From NCBI GenBank assembly GCA_024244705.1, contig JAAEOK010000098.1, positions 1-64,000 of the forward strand: DNA of 64,000 bases, in the 5' to 3' direction. Below the pieces are notes generated by a model. That model was not told the DNA's origin, made no database searches, and was given only the letters and a program-made list of their open reading frames with translations. Origin of the DNA: Alphaproteobacteria bacterium (GTDB taxonomy: Bacteria > Pseudomonadota > Alphaproteobacteria > JAAEOK01). This document shows, piece after piece, positions 17,639-26,372 of this stretch (position 1 is its first letter; every line of letters starts with the position of its first letter). The position numbers and the translations under genes are program-made.

Positions 17639-18123
17639 ACGACGTCTCTCTGTTCGCGCAGGGTCCGGGCGGCGGAATGAATGGCCGAGAATATCCGGGT
17701 GTACCCGGTGCATCGGCACAGGTTGCCGCTGAGCCCCCGTTTGATGTCCTCGGTGGTGGGGCTCGGGTCTTCGTCCAGCAGGGCCTTGGCGGCCATGATC
17801 ATGCCGGGCGTGCAATATCCGCACTGCGCGCCGCCGTGCTCGATGAAAGCCGCCTGTAGCGGATGAACGTCGTCCGGCCCGCCGAGGCCGGTGACGGTGG
17901 TCACCGCCCGGCCGTCGGCCCTCCAGGCAAGGGTCAGGCAGCTATCCACGGCTTCGCCGTCGAGCAGCACTGCGCAGGCACCACAATCGCCCTTTTCGCA
18001 GCCGCACTTGACCTCGACATGACCGAGTTCGCGCAAGACCTCCAGGAGCGTACGATGCGCGGGGACGGTGATCTCGCGAGCCTCGCCGTTGACATGAAGC
18101 GTCACTACTTTTTTCGAGGGCAT
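17635..18123 (-). CDS. Molybdenum hydroxylase 2Fe-2S subunit
   Basis: This 162-residue protein has the two [2Fe-2S] centres of the family. A plant-ferredoxin-like CGCEKGDCGACAVLL with a later Cys (SCLTLAW) is followed by an all-helical domain with CGYCTPGMIMAAKALL and NLCRCTGY. It passes electrons from the Mo centre to FAD. Its start at 18123 is 26 bases downstream of the FAD-subunit stop, and its own stop overlaps the next start. There is no leader peptide, consistent with a cytoplasmic complex. Confidence 0.9.
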   Translation of the reverse strand: MPSKKVVTLHVNGEAREITVPAHRTLLEVLRELGHVEVKCGCEKGDCGACAVLLDGEAVDSCLTLAWRADGRAVTTVTGLGGPDDVHPLQAAFIEHGGAQCGYCTPGMIMAAKALLDEDPSPTTEDIKRGLSGNLCRCTGYTRIFSAIHSAARTLREQRDVV

Positions 18124-18149
18124 CCCGCTCTTCTCCTCTTATGTCCGAT

Positions 18150-19010
18150 TCAGGTGACCTGTTCCCATGCCTGCATCAGCAAGCGCCGCACCAGAACGTG
18201 GGCCGTGTGGAGCCGGTAATCGGCCGAGGCGCGGATGTCGTCGATGGGACGGCATGCGTCGGCAGCCGCGTGCGCCGCCGCATCGATCATCTCCTCCGTC
18301 AACGCCTTGCCCAGTAGGGCGTCCTCGGCGTCTTTGGCCCGAAATACGGTGGGCGCGACCGCGCCCAGGGCGATGCGGGCTTTCGAACACTTGCCCTCCT
18401 TGGCGGCCAGCGTAACGGCGACGCCGGTAACGGTAATGGCATCGCCCCTTCTACGTCCCAACTTGTGAAACAGATTGGCGGCGCCTGGTTCCGGCAGCGT
18501 CCACGAGACCGAAATCAGGAGTTCGTCAGGACGCTTGGCTGTCTTCTTATAGTCGAGAAAATAGTTCTTCAGGGCGAGGGTCCGTGTTCCTCTGCTACTG
18601 GCCAACGCGACCTCGGCGTCGAGGGACAGCAGCGGCGGAACGATGTCTGCCGCCGGCGAGCCGTAGCAGATGTTGCCGCCGATAGTCGCCGCGTTGCGGA
18701 CCATGGAACCGGCGAAGACCTTGGCCGCCGCGACCAACGACGGGGCCGCCGTCGGCATGGCGGGATCGCGCAAGATATCGGTGAGCGTGGTTCCCGCGCC
18801 CACGACAGCACGCCCCTCGCCATGGTCGATCCGACGCAACTCGCCGATCTCCGACAGGCTGATGAAGCGGCCGTCGGCCTTGCCCCGTGCGCGGAGATCG
18901 GGAAGCAGGTTAGTTCCCCCCGCCATGGGCGTTCCGCCGCCGTCGGCGAGAGCCGCCAGGGCCTCATCGAGGGACTTCGGTTCCAAGAGCTCGAAGGTTG
19001 GTAGCATCAT
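18150..19010 (-). CDS. Molybdenum hydroxylase FAD subunit
   Basis: This 286-residue CoxM-type protein has the flavin-binding segments GGTNLLPDLRARG (about residue 31) and ATIGGNICYGSPAADIVPPL (about 113). The C-terminal CO_deh_flav_C part ends in ADYRLHTAHVLVRRLL. It accepts electrons from the 2Fe-2S subunit and passes them on. It lies 41 bases after the SDR gene and 26 bases before the 2Fe-2S subunit in the same operon. Confidence 0.9.
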   Translation of the reverse strand: MMLPTFELLEPKSLDEALAALADGGGTPMAGGTNLLPDLRARGKADGRFISLSEIGELRRIDHGEGRAVVGAGTTLTDILRDPAMPTAAPSLVAAAKVFAGSMVRNAATIGGNICYGSPAADIVPPLLSLDAEVALASSRGTRTLALKNYFLDYKKTAKRPDELLISVSWTLPEPGAANLFHKLGRRRGDAITVTGVAVTLAAKEGKCSKARIALGAVAPTVFRAKDAEDALLGKALTEEMIDAAAHAAADACRPIDDIRASADYRLHTAHVLVRRLLMQAWEQVT

Positions 19011-19051
19011 GTGCCTCCAGCAGGGTTCGTTATCCGCCTGGCCATTGCCCT

Positions 19052-19834
19052 TTACACCGCCCAGCCGCCGTCAATGATGAGTTCCTGGCCGGTCATGTTC
19101 TGCGACTCGTCACTGGCCAGGAAGACCACGGCATCGGCGATGTTCTGCGGCGTCGTCACCCGTTTCAGCGCCATCTCCTCGACGTATTCGTCGTAGACCC
19201 GCTGGACGGTCCAGCCGCGCGCATTCGCTTTCTCGCGGCAGAGCTTTTCCATGCGCGGGGTTTCGACGATCCCTGGCATGATGGCGTTCACGTTGACGTT
19301 GTATTCGCCGACATCGAGGGCCGCCGTCCGCGTCAGGCCGCGGATCGCCCATTTGGACGAGCTGTAGCCGGCGCGATAACGGTATCCGCGCACCCCGGAA
19401 GCACCGCCGATGGTGACGATCTTGCCGTAGCGCTGTTCGATCATGGTCGGCAGGACGTGCTTCATGGTCAGGAACACGCCGGTGACGTTCTTGTGAAGCA
19501 GATCGTTGAAGGCCTGGGCTTCGATCTCCCACACCGGCGTTTCGATGGGACCGGTGGCTCCCGCCGCATTGACCAGGATATCGATGCGTCCGCCGAAGAA
19601 CGCCTTGGCGCACGCGACGACGCCCCCGACCTGTTCTTCGTCGGTCACATCGGCCGGCGCCACTTCCGCCCGGCGGCCCATGGCACGAACCTTCTCCGCC
19701 ATCTCCTCGAGCGGCTCGCGCGTGCGCGCGGTGAGCACCAGATCGGCACCTTCGCGTGCCAGGGTCTCGGTAATCACGCCGCCCATACCTTGAGCCGCGC
19801 CGGTGATGATTGCTGTCTTGTTTTCCAGTCTCAT
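19052..19834 (-). CDS. SDR-family oxidoreductase
   Basis: This 260-residue classical short-chain dehydrogenase has the cofactor loop ITGAAQGMGGVITE at about residues 10-18. It has the NAG-like NAAG element, a Ser in IGGASGVRG and the catalytic YSSSK (Tyr about 155). RLENKTAIITG at the start and GQELIIDGGWAV at the end are typical of FabG-like enzymes. It should interconvert an alcohol and a ketone with NAD(P)H. Its position between hydantoinase and Mo hydroxylase genes suggests it acts on an intermediate of the same pathway. Confidence 0.85.
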   Translation of the reverse strand: MRLENKTAIITGAAQGMGGVITETLAREGADLVLTARTREPLEEMAEKVRAMGRRAEVAPADVTDEEQVGGVVACAKAFFGGRIDILVNAAGATGPIETPVWEIEAQAFNDLLHKNVTGVFLTMKHVLPTMIEQRYGKIVTIGGASGVRGYRYRAGYSSSKWAIRGLTRTAALDVGEYNVNVNAIMPGIVETPRMEKLCREKANARGWTVQRVYDEYVEEMALKRVTTPQNIADAVVFLASDESQNMTGQELIIDGGWAV

Positions 19835-19858
19835 GGCAATTCCTTTGATTCGATCCGA

Positions 19859-21448
19859 TTACGCATTTGCCGCTCCGTAGCCCCCGCCGCCGCTGCTTTC
19901 CAAGGTCACGCGGTCGCCTTCCGTGAGACGGACGTGGGTTTTTCCCGCCAGTTCCAGGGTTTCGCCCGAGGCCCGTTCGAGGGTGATGCGAAAGGCCTCG
20001 CCCGGTTCCCCGCCCTGCAGGCCGAACGGCGGGATCCGGCAGCGTTCCACCATGGTCGTCAGCCATACTTCCGGCCCGGCGATGCGATAGACGCGGACCT
20101 GGCCGTCGCCGCCGCGGTGCCGTCCCTTGCCTCCCGACCCGCGCCGCAGGGCCTGGCGTTCGATCAGGATCGGATAGTTGGCCTCGATCACCTCGGCCGG
20201 CGTGTTCATGACATTGGACATATGCGGCCGCACCACTGGCATGCCATCTCGATCGTGACGCGCCCCTTCGCCGCCGCCGTGTACCTCGTAGAGCGTGGTC
20301 CATTGGCCGGTGCGGGGATCGCGGCCGCTGAACAGCAGCAGTCCCGACGTGGTCGAGCCGCCGGCGGTCAGGCGCTCGGCGACGACCGGCTCCATGGCCT
20401 GGAAGATGGCGTCGACGATCCGTTGCGAGGTCTCGTGATTGCCGCCGACCACCGGGCGTTCCCGCGGCGGGTTTACCAGCGAGCCCGCCGGGGTGACGAT
20501 CTTCAGCGGACGAGCGCATCCGGCGTTGGGCTGAATGTTGGGGCCGGCGATCGCCATGATCGCATAGAACACGCTGGCGGCGGTCGTGAACGGCGTCGCA
20601 TTCAGGGGGCCACGGGCGGCGCCGGCGGTACGGGAAAAATCGAAGGTCGCTTCGCCGTCGCCGATCTCGATGCGCACCCGCACCGCGATGGGCTCACCGC
20701 CGGCGCCGTCGTCGTCGAGCCAGTCCTCGCCCTCATAGACTCCCTGGGGAAGCGAGCGCAAGGCCGCCCGCATCTCGGCCTCGGATTGATCGTGGAGGTC
20801 GGCGATGGCGGCCCGCACGATGGCGACGCCGTAGCGGTCGAAGACATTGGCCAGGCGTTCGTCGGCGGCTCGGGTCGACGCCATCTGGGCCAGGATATCG
20901 CCCTCCCGTTCCGCGCTGCCGCGAACGTTGGCCAGGATCATGTCCAGCTTCTCGCGGTCCGGACCCTCGGCGGTAAACACGCGCAACGGCGAAATTCGCA
21001 ACCCTTCCTGCCAGGCGTCGCGGGCGTCGGGAACGTAGCTGCCGGGCCTGGCGCCGCCGATATCGGCCCAGTGGGCGAGGCTGACGGCGAAGGCCTGCAA
21101 CGCCCCGTCGGCGAATACGGGGCGCACGGCCTTGACATCGGGAAGATGATTGCCGCCCAGCTCCGGCAGGTTGAGGAACCAGACATCCCCCGGTGACAAC
21201 CGCCCGGCGGGAACCCGCTTCAGGAACTCCTGTACGGTCGATCCCATGACGCCCAGGTGCGCTGGAATATCGCGTCCCTGGGCGATCAGATCGCCATTGG
21301 CGTCGGTCAAGGCCGATGACAGGTCACCGGCTTCGCGCAGCAGGGGCGAGCGCGCCGAGCGCATGACCACGAACGACATCTCCTCGGCAATGGCCGTGAG
21401 GGCGTTGCGGATGACCTCGATGGTAAAAGGATCGGGTCGCGCGCTCAT
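19859..21448 (-). CDS. hyuB: Hydantoinase B / oxoprolinase beta subunit family
   Basis: This is a 529-residue HyuB-family protein. It has the N-terminal FTIEVIRNALTAIAEEMSFV motif, the LPELGGNHLPDVKAVRP segment and the Gly-rich C terminus (SSGGGGYG). HyuA and HyuB together hydrolyse cyclic imides, lactams or hydantoins with ATP (N-methylhydantoinase, 5-oxoprolinase) or carboxylate ketones in the acetone carboxylase branch. Its ATG overlaps the hyuA stop as ATGA (21445-21448), showing translational coupling. It is full length, unlike the hyuB stump at 8683-8859. Confidence 0.9.
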   Translation of the reverse strand: MSARPDPFTIEVIRNALTAIAEEMSFVVMRSARSPLLREAGDLSSALTDANGDLIAQGRDIPAHLGVMGSTVQEFLKRVPAGRLSPGDVWFLNLPELGGNHLPDVKAVRPVFADGALQAFAVSLAHWADIGGARPGSYVPDARDAWQEGLRISPLRVFTAEGPDREKLDMILANVRGSAEREGDILAQMASTRAADERLANVFDRYGVAIVRAAIADLHDQSEAEMRAALRSLPQGVYEGEDWLDDDGAGGEPIAVRVRIEIGDGEATFDFSRTAGAARGPLNATPFTTAASVFYAIMAIAGPNIQPNAGCARPLKIVTPAGSLVNPPRERPVVGGNHETSQRIVDAIFQAMEPVVAERLTAGGSTTSGLLLFSGRDPRTGQWTTLYEVHGGGEGARHDRDGMPVVRPHMSNVMNTPAEVIEANYPILIERQALRRGSGGKGRHRGGDGQVRVYRIAGPEVWLTTMVERCRIPPFGLQGGEPGEAFRITLERASGETLELAGKTHVRLTEGDRVTLESSGGGGYGAANA

Positions 21449-23457
21449 GGTGCCTCCCCGGTATCGATATGGATATGTCCGTCATCGTCGTTCCGCGCGG
21501 TCGCGCCCGGCGGCACCACGGTGGTCGACCATTCATCCTCGATGATGGCCGGCCCTTCAGCCTTCCACCCGGCGGGCAGCGTATCTCTCTCGTAACGGGG
21601 TGCGGGCGTCGGGCCTTCCCCGTCGAACCAACACGCGGCAGTCACTGGTGCCTTCGCCGCGGTTTTCCCGGCCGCGGGAGCCACAATGTCATTGCCCGCC
21701 GGCACCGACAGGGTCAGACGTAGGGTTTCCAGTTCCCACGGCTCGTCCGTCACGAACCCGTAGAGCCGTTCATGCCTTGCCTTGAACCCGTCGCCGAGAG
21801 CGCTGGGGTCGGCCGGCGGCGCGAACGGCACCTCCACCGTATCGCTCTGCCCGGCGTAGCGGATCAGGGCGACATGATGGGCGACTACCGTGTCCGGATC
21901 ATGGCCCGCCGCGGCGAGCGGCGCCGCCAGCCGGTCATACATTTTCCGGCGCATGGCCTCGAAGGCGTCCGCGTTCCACGCCGTGCTCGACATGCGCGCT
22001 GTGTGCTGCTCAGCGTAACTGAGTTCGGCGGTCAGGCAGCCCAATGCCGAGAAGACGCTGGAGAACTTGGGCACCACGACGCGGGCGATGCCGAATTCAC
22101 GGGCCAGGGCGACGGCGTGCATAGGGCCGGCGCCGCCGAAGGCGATCAGGGCGCATGCCCGCGCGTCGACGCCGCGCTCGACGGTGACCCGGCGCAAGGC
22201 CCGGGCCATGCTGGCGTTGGCCACGCGGTAGACGCCGAGCGCCGTCTCATGAACGGATATCTTGAAATCATCCGCCATCTCCTGAATCGCGCCGCGCGCG
22301 AGCTCGGGATCGAGGCGGATGGTGCCGCCGAGCAGGCGTTCGGTATTAAGATAGCCGAGAGTCAGGTTGGCGTCGGTGACGGTCGGCCGGTCCCCGCCGA
22401 GGCCATAGCAAACCGGCCCCGGTTCGGCGCCGGCGCTGTCGGGGCCGACGCGGATTGCGCTGCCCACGGCGCGGGCGATGGAGCCGCCGCCAGCGCCGAT
22501 GGACTCGACGGCGACCATGAGTTGGCGAACGGGCCGCTCGGCGAGACGCTGGTCACTGCCAACCTGCACCTTGCCGTCGATGACCACGCAGGTATCGGTG
22601 GTGGTGCCGCCCATGTCGAAGCCGATAGCCTGCTCCAGCTCTAGTTGCCGGGCGATTTTTCCGGCGGCGGCGACCCCGGCCGCGGGCCCCGACAGGGCAA
22701 GCGCCAGCGGCCGGTCCTCGACCGCCGCGATCGATGCCATGCCGCCGGCGGAGTGGACGAGATGGAGATTTGTCCCGCCCGCCGCGCTTTCACGCAACTT
22801 GTCCAGATATCCCGCCGTCAACGGCATCAGAGCGGCGTTCAGCACTGTCGTGTTGGTGCGCTCGTATTCGCGCGGCTCCGGGCTCATACGATGGGACAGC
22901 GCTACATATGGAATATGGGCCTGAAGCCGGCGGCCGAGTTGCGTTTCGTGTTCGGCGTTGGCGAAGCATTGCAACAAGCAGACGGCAACGGACTCGACGA
23001 CCGTATCCTTGACGGCCGCCGCCACGCGCTCGGCCTCAACCTCGGTCAATGGCGTCAGAACCCGGCCCTGGGCGTCAACGCGCTCGGCCACCTCGAACCT
23101 GCGGTCGGCGGGCACCAACGGCGGCAACTTCGGGGTCACGTCGAGGCGATAGAGCGCGCGCCGGTTCTGGCGGCCGATCTCGATGGTGTCGGAAAAGCCC
23201 TCGGTGGCGATCAACGCCACCGGCGCCAGCCGGTCCTCGACGATGGCGTTGGTCGCCATTGTCGTTCCATGCATGAGATCCGAGACGTCGGCCCAGTCGA
23301 TGCCCACGGCCCCGTATGCCGCGACGATGCTGGCCGCCGGGTCGCTGGCCTGGCTTTGTACCTTGGCGGTCCTGACCTCGCCATCGCCGGCGTTGACGGC
23401 GATGACGTCGGTGAACGTTCCGCCGATATCGACGCCGACTTTCCAGCTCCTTGTCAT
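21445..23457 (-). CDS. hyuA: Hydantoinase A / oxoprolinase alpha subunit family
   Basis: From the ATG at 23457 the protein has about 670 residues. It begins MTRSWKVGVDIGGTFTDVIA, the actin-like ATP-binding start of HyuA. A second phosphate-binding stretch reads EQAIGFDMGGTTTDTCVV, followed by SIGAGGGSIARA. The upstream frame to 23556 has no domain and would overlap the operator region, so the shorter start is preferred. It is the first gene of the seven-gene operon. Its promoter region carries the 63-bp element shared with the mttB promoter, placing it under the divergent LysR regulator. The substrate is not determined; N-methylhydantoin-like rings are the leading idea. Confidence 0.88.
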   Translation of the reverse strand: MTRSWKVGVDIGGTFTDVIAVNAGDGEVRTAKVQSQASDPAASIVAAYGAVGIDWADVSDLMHGTTMATNAIVEDRLAPVALIATEGFSDTIEIGRQNRRALYRLDVTPKLPPLVPADRRFEVAERVDAQGRVLTPLTEVEAERVAAAVKDTVVESVAVCLLQCFANAEHETQLGRRLQAHIPYVALSHRMSPEPREYERTNTTVLNAALMPLTAGYLDKLRESAAGGTNLHLVHSAGGMASIAAVEDRPLALALSGPAAGVAAAGKIARQLELEQAIGFDMGGTTTDTCVVIDGKVQVGSDQRLAERPVRQLMVAVESIGAGGGSIARAVGSAIRVGPDSAGAEPGPVCYGLGGDRPTVTDANLTLGYLNTERLLGGTIRLDPELARGAIQEMADDFKISVHETALGVYRVANASMARALRRVTVERGVDARACALIAFGGAGPMHAVALAREFGIARVVVPKFSSVFSALGCLTAELSYAEQHTARMSSTAWNADAFEAMRRKMYDRLAAPLAAAGHDPDTVVAHHVALIRYAGQSDTVEVPFAPPADPSALGDGFKARHERLYGFVTDEPWELETLRLTLSVPAGNDIVAPAAGKTAAKAPVTAACWFDGEGPTPAPRYERDTLPAGWKAEGPAIIEDEWSTTVVPPGATARNDDDGHIHIDTGEAP

Positions 23458-23526
23458 CGTTGGTAGTCCATTGAATTCTGGCCCGGCCCCGGCTGCGGGG
23501 CGCTCGTCGCGCCGTCTTGTCAATTC

Positions 23527-23589
23527 TCGACGGAATTCTGAATAGGTAAAATTCAATTTCTTTTATTTGTTTATAGCTTTTGGCTATGA
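23527..23589. promoter_or_regulatory. Shared operator element, hyuA side
   Basis: The core is TATAGC-TTTTG-GCTATG (23572-23588), a LysR-type inverted repeat (ATAGC-N5-GCTAT). About 30 bases of AT-rich sequence and CGACGGAA follow on the hyuA side. The whole block matches 24672-24735 read on the opposite strand. It lies between hyuA and lysR, so it can control both. Confidence 0.75.
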
Positions 23590-23657
23590 ATTAATCTGTC
23601 GTGCGGGCTGGCGCGACGGATTGCCACGGGTTGGCGTCTCCCGAAGGAGATTGGGCC

Positions 23658-24614
23658 ATGCTGCGATACTCATTGAGACAGCTTGAATACTTTGTCGCGA
23701 CGGCGGAGAACCGGTCAATCGCCAAGGCCGCCCGATCGTTAAACGTTTCCCAGCCGTCGCTGTCGAAGGCGATCACAACCCTCGAGAGACAGTTTGACGT
23801 GCAACTCTTTATCCGCCATCACGCCCGCGGCGTATCGCTGACGCCGGCCGGTGAACGATTGTTATCGGATGCCCGCGGCCTCTTGCGATATGCCGGCGAA
23901 CTGCAACAGAACGTGCAGGAATCGAGCGACACGGTCAGCGGCCAGTTGGAGCTCGCCTGCTTCGCAACCGTCGCGCCGGTATTCATGCCGGCCCTGCTTG
24001 CCGATTTCTCCGAACGGTATCCGAGTATCGACATCAGGCTTCACGAGGGCAATCAGGACGATCTCGTTCGCGGGTTGGCCTCCGGACGCTTCGAGCTTGC
24101 CCTGATGTATGATTTGCTGCTTCCCGGCGACATCGAGATCGATATTCTGGCATCGTTCGATCCGTACGTCCTTCTGCCGCACGGGCACCGGTTGGCGAAG
24201 ATGAAGAGAATTTCCCTGGCCAGCTTGAAGGACGAACCGTTGATCCTTTTGGATGTTCCGCCAAGCCGTGATTTCTTCACCGGCCTATTCAGAAATATCG
24301 GCATCGAACCCCGGATCGCCTTTAGTTCGCCGTCCATTGAGATGGTGCGGGGCCTGGTCGGCAGAAACCGGGGCTATTCCCTGTTGGTCACCCACCCTTA
24401 CGATGACCATACCTACGATGGCCAAACCATCGTCACCCGCCCGCTGGCCGATGAAACCGTTCCCGGCAACTTAGGCATGGCCCGACTCTGCCAGTTGCGG
24501 CCGTCACGGGCGATGACGATATTTTCCCGGTTCTGCAAAGCTTGGTTCCTTCAGCGCCACGCCGGCCGCGGCCCCTGCCAAGCGGCGCCGATCCAGGAAC
24601 CTCCGACGATTTGA
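23658..24614 (+). CDS. LysR-family transcriptional regulator
   Basis: This protein of about 318 residues opens MLRYSLRQLEYFVATAENRS. It has the LysR helix-turn-helix SIAKAARSLNVSQPSLSKAI (about residues 19-38) and an effector-binding domain with GQLELACFATVAPVFMPALL. AAGGAGA ends 7 bases before the chosen ATG at 23658; an earlier ATG at 23601 lacks such a site. It lies between the divergent hyuA operon and the mttB operon, and both have the same operator-like block. It is therefore the likely activator of both, responding to the pathway substrate or an intermediate. Confidence 0.88.
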   Translation: MLRYSLRQLEYFVATAENRSIAKAARSLNVSQPSLSKAITTLERQFDVQLFIRHHARGVSLTPAGERLLSDARGLLRYAGELQQNVQESSDTVSGQLELACFATVAPVFMPALLADFSERYPSIDIRLHEGNQDDLVRGLASGRFELALMYDLLLPGDIEIDILASFDPYVLLPHGHRLAKMKRISLASLKDEPLILLDVPPSRDFFTGLFRNIGIEPRIAFSSPSIEMVRGLVGRNRGYSLLVTHPYDDHTYDGQTIVTRPLADETVPGNLGMARLCQLRPSRAMTIFSRFCKAWFLQRHAGRGPCQAAPIQEPPTI

Positions 24615-24671
24615 GCGGGTAACGTCCGCCTCGCACCGAAAAATCCCGCCGAATCAGCTAATTCGCCGCGA

Positions 24672-24735
24672 TCATAGCCAAAAGCTATGACGTGGAGAGA
24701 TAAATTGAAATTTATCAATTCAAATTTCCGTCGAA
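24672..24735. promoter_or_regulatory. Shared operator element, mttB side
   Basis: CATAGC-CAAAA-GCTATG (24673-24689) is the inverted counterpart of the hyuA-side core. AAATTGAAA, TTTATCAATTC and TTCCGTCG follow toward mttB. The two blocks align base by base over about 63 positions with the conserved TTCCGTCG end nearest the regulated gene. This is the only structured sequence seen in the 24615-24867 gap. Confidence 0.75.
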
Positions 24736-24867
24736 TATCGGAAGGTGGGAGTCTACCCCGACCCCGGACCGTGACACCGGCCGGCCGGGAATGGCGATCG
24801 ACCGGCACGTGGCATCGCTGGAATGGGTATCCCGGGAGGCGGCGGGACAGGTAACGGAGCGGCAGGC

Positions 24868-26325
24868 ATGAAAGGCTTTTCGGGAAAACTGGTGGGTTCG
24901 CTGTCGCCTATTACGGAGGAGGAGTGCGCCCGGATCCATGACGCGGCCGTCCGCGTGCTCGCGGAAGGCGGCATGCGGTGCGACGATCCGCGCGCCGCTG
25001 AAATGTTCGAGGCGGCCGGATGCACGCTCGCGAACGACCGGACGCTGGTCACGATTTCCGAGAAGGTGATCATGGACGCGCTCGCCCAATGCCCGGAGAC
25101 CTTCACCCTACATGGGCGCAACGATCCCAGCCTCGATTGTTCAATCGGCACCGGCGAGGTCCACTTTTGTACCGTCTCCGGCCGTTATATCGAGGATTTC
25201 CGAACCGGCGAGCGGCGTCAGGTCACCCGCCAGGATGCCGTCGAGGGAACCCTGGTGGCTGAAGCGTTGGAGAATGTGCACGGGCTCTATAAACCGGTGA
25301 TGTGGCTCTATGATGAGCCGAAGATCTGCAACGCGCAGATTCTGGTCGCCGAATGGATGAAGAACTCCAACAAGACGGCGACCTGGGTCTACAACACCGG
25401 CGCCGAGGATGAGATCCCCGATCTGATAAAGATCTGGCAGATCGCCGCCGGCGGCGAGGAGGCGCTGCGGCAAAAACCCCACCTGCTCGGCCACGTCGTC
25501 GTCAACCCGCCCAGAGTGATCGATATCAACTACACGAGTTGGCTGATCGGTTTCTGCGATGCCGGCATTCCCCTGTCCATCGAAAGCGCGCTCATGGGCG
25601 GCGCCACCGGGCCGGCGACCCTGGCCGGAATGCTGGTGCAGGCGATCGCCGAAATCCTTGCCCTGGTCGTTCAGGCGCAGAGTTACAAACCGGGCCATCC
25701 ACTGGCCTTCTGCTCGTTCAATCCGGCCATGGATATGCGGACCGGCCTGTGGTCCTGCGGCAACCCGGAATATGGCACGGTCGGCGCCGGAATTTCGGCC
25801 ATGGCCAAACATTACGGGGTTCCTTGCGCCGGGTTCGGCATGAGCGATTCATGCGAGATGGACCAGCAGACGGCCTACGAGAAGGCGCTCAAGATGTACA
25901 CCTATGCCCTCGGCGGGATCAGCTACATCTGGGACCTGGGCGGCACCGCCGGCTTCAACTTCGTGTCCTGGCCGGAGATGGTGCTGGAGAACGAGATTGC
26001 CGGTTTCATCGGCCAGTACCTGAAGGGGATCGTCGTTGATGACGAACGGCTGGCCGTCGATGAGATACTGAAGGTGGGGCCGCTCCCCGGCAGCTACATG
26101 GCGGAGAAACATACCCGGGAATGGTACCGCGCGGAGTTCTTCATTCCCCAACTGAGCAACCGCGATTTCTTCGAGTCCTGGGAGCGCGGACATACTGAAC
26201 TCAAGGATAAGGCCACGCAGAAGGCGGCGGAGATACTGGAAACCGCCGAATCGCCGGTCGCCCCCGAAATCTGCAGTGAAATCGACGACTATCTCGACTT
26301 CGTCGTCCGGCGCGACGTCAACTGA
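24868..26325 (+). CDS. MttB-family (trimethylamine methyltransferase-like) corrinoid methyltransferase
   Basis: This protein of about 485 residues is from the MttB/PF06253 superfamily. It has LSPITEEECARIHDAAVRVL near the start, conserved ESALMGGATGPATLAGMLVQ in the barrel and WDLGGTAGFNF toward the end. No in-frame stop codon occurs, so it is a non-pyrrolysine member like glycine-betaine, proline-betaine or carnitine demethylases, not a TMA methyltransferase. It moves a methyl group from a quaternary or methylated amine to the corrinoid protein encoded 47 bases downstream. The ATG at 24868 is preferred over 24823, which gives a Gly-rich unrelated leader. It is probably controlled by the upstream LysR element. 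Confidence 0.85.
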   Translation: MKGFSGKLVGSLSPITEEECARIHDAAVRVLAEGGMRCDDPRAAEMFEAAGCTLANDRTLVTISEKVIMDALAQCPETFTLHGRNDPSLDCSIGTGEVHFCTVSGRYIEDFRTGERRQVTRQDAVEGTLVAEALENVHGLYKPVMWLYDEPKICNAQILVAEWMKNSNKTATWVYNTGAEDEIPDLIKIWQIAAGGEEALRQKPHLLGHVVVNPPRVIDINYTSWLIGFCDAGIPLSIESALMGGATGPATLAGMLVQAIAEILALVVQAQSYKPGHPLAFCSFNPAMDMRTGLWSCGNPEYGTVGAGISAMAKHYGVPCAGFGMSDSCEMDQQTAYEKALKMYTYALGGISYIWDLGGTAGFNFVSWPEMVLENEIAGFIGQYLKGIVVDDERLAVDEILKVGPLPGSYMAEKHTREWYRAEFFIPQLSNRDFFESWERGHTELKDKATQKAAEILETAESPVAPEICSEIDDYLDFVVRRDVN

Positions 26326-26372
26326 CGGCTCCCGGCGCATCCCGGGAGAGCCCGTCTAGGAAGGGCAATGAC

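Noticed and set aside
24868-26325. Possible pyrrolysine-encoding trimethylamine methyltransferase
   Set aside because: The frame has no in-frame amber codon, so it is a non-Pyl MttB superfamily protein.
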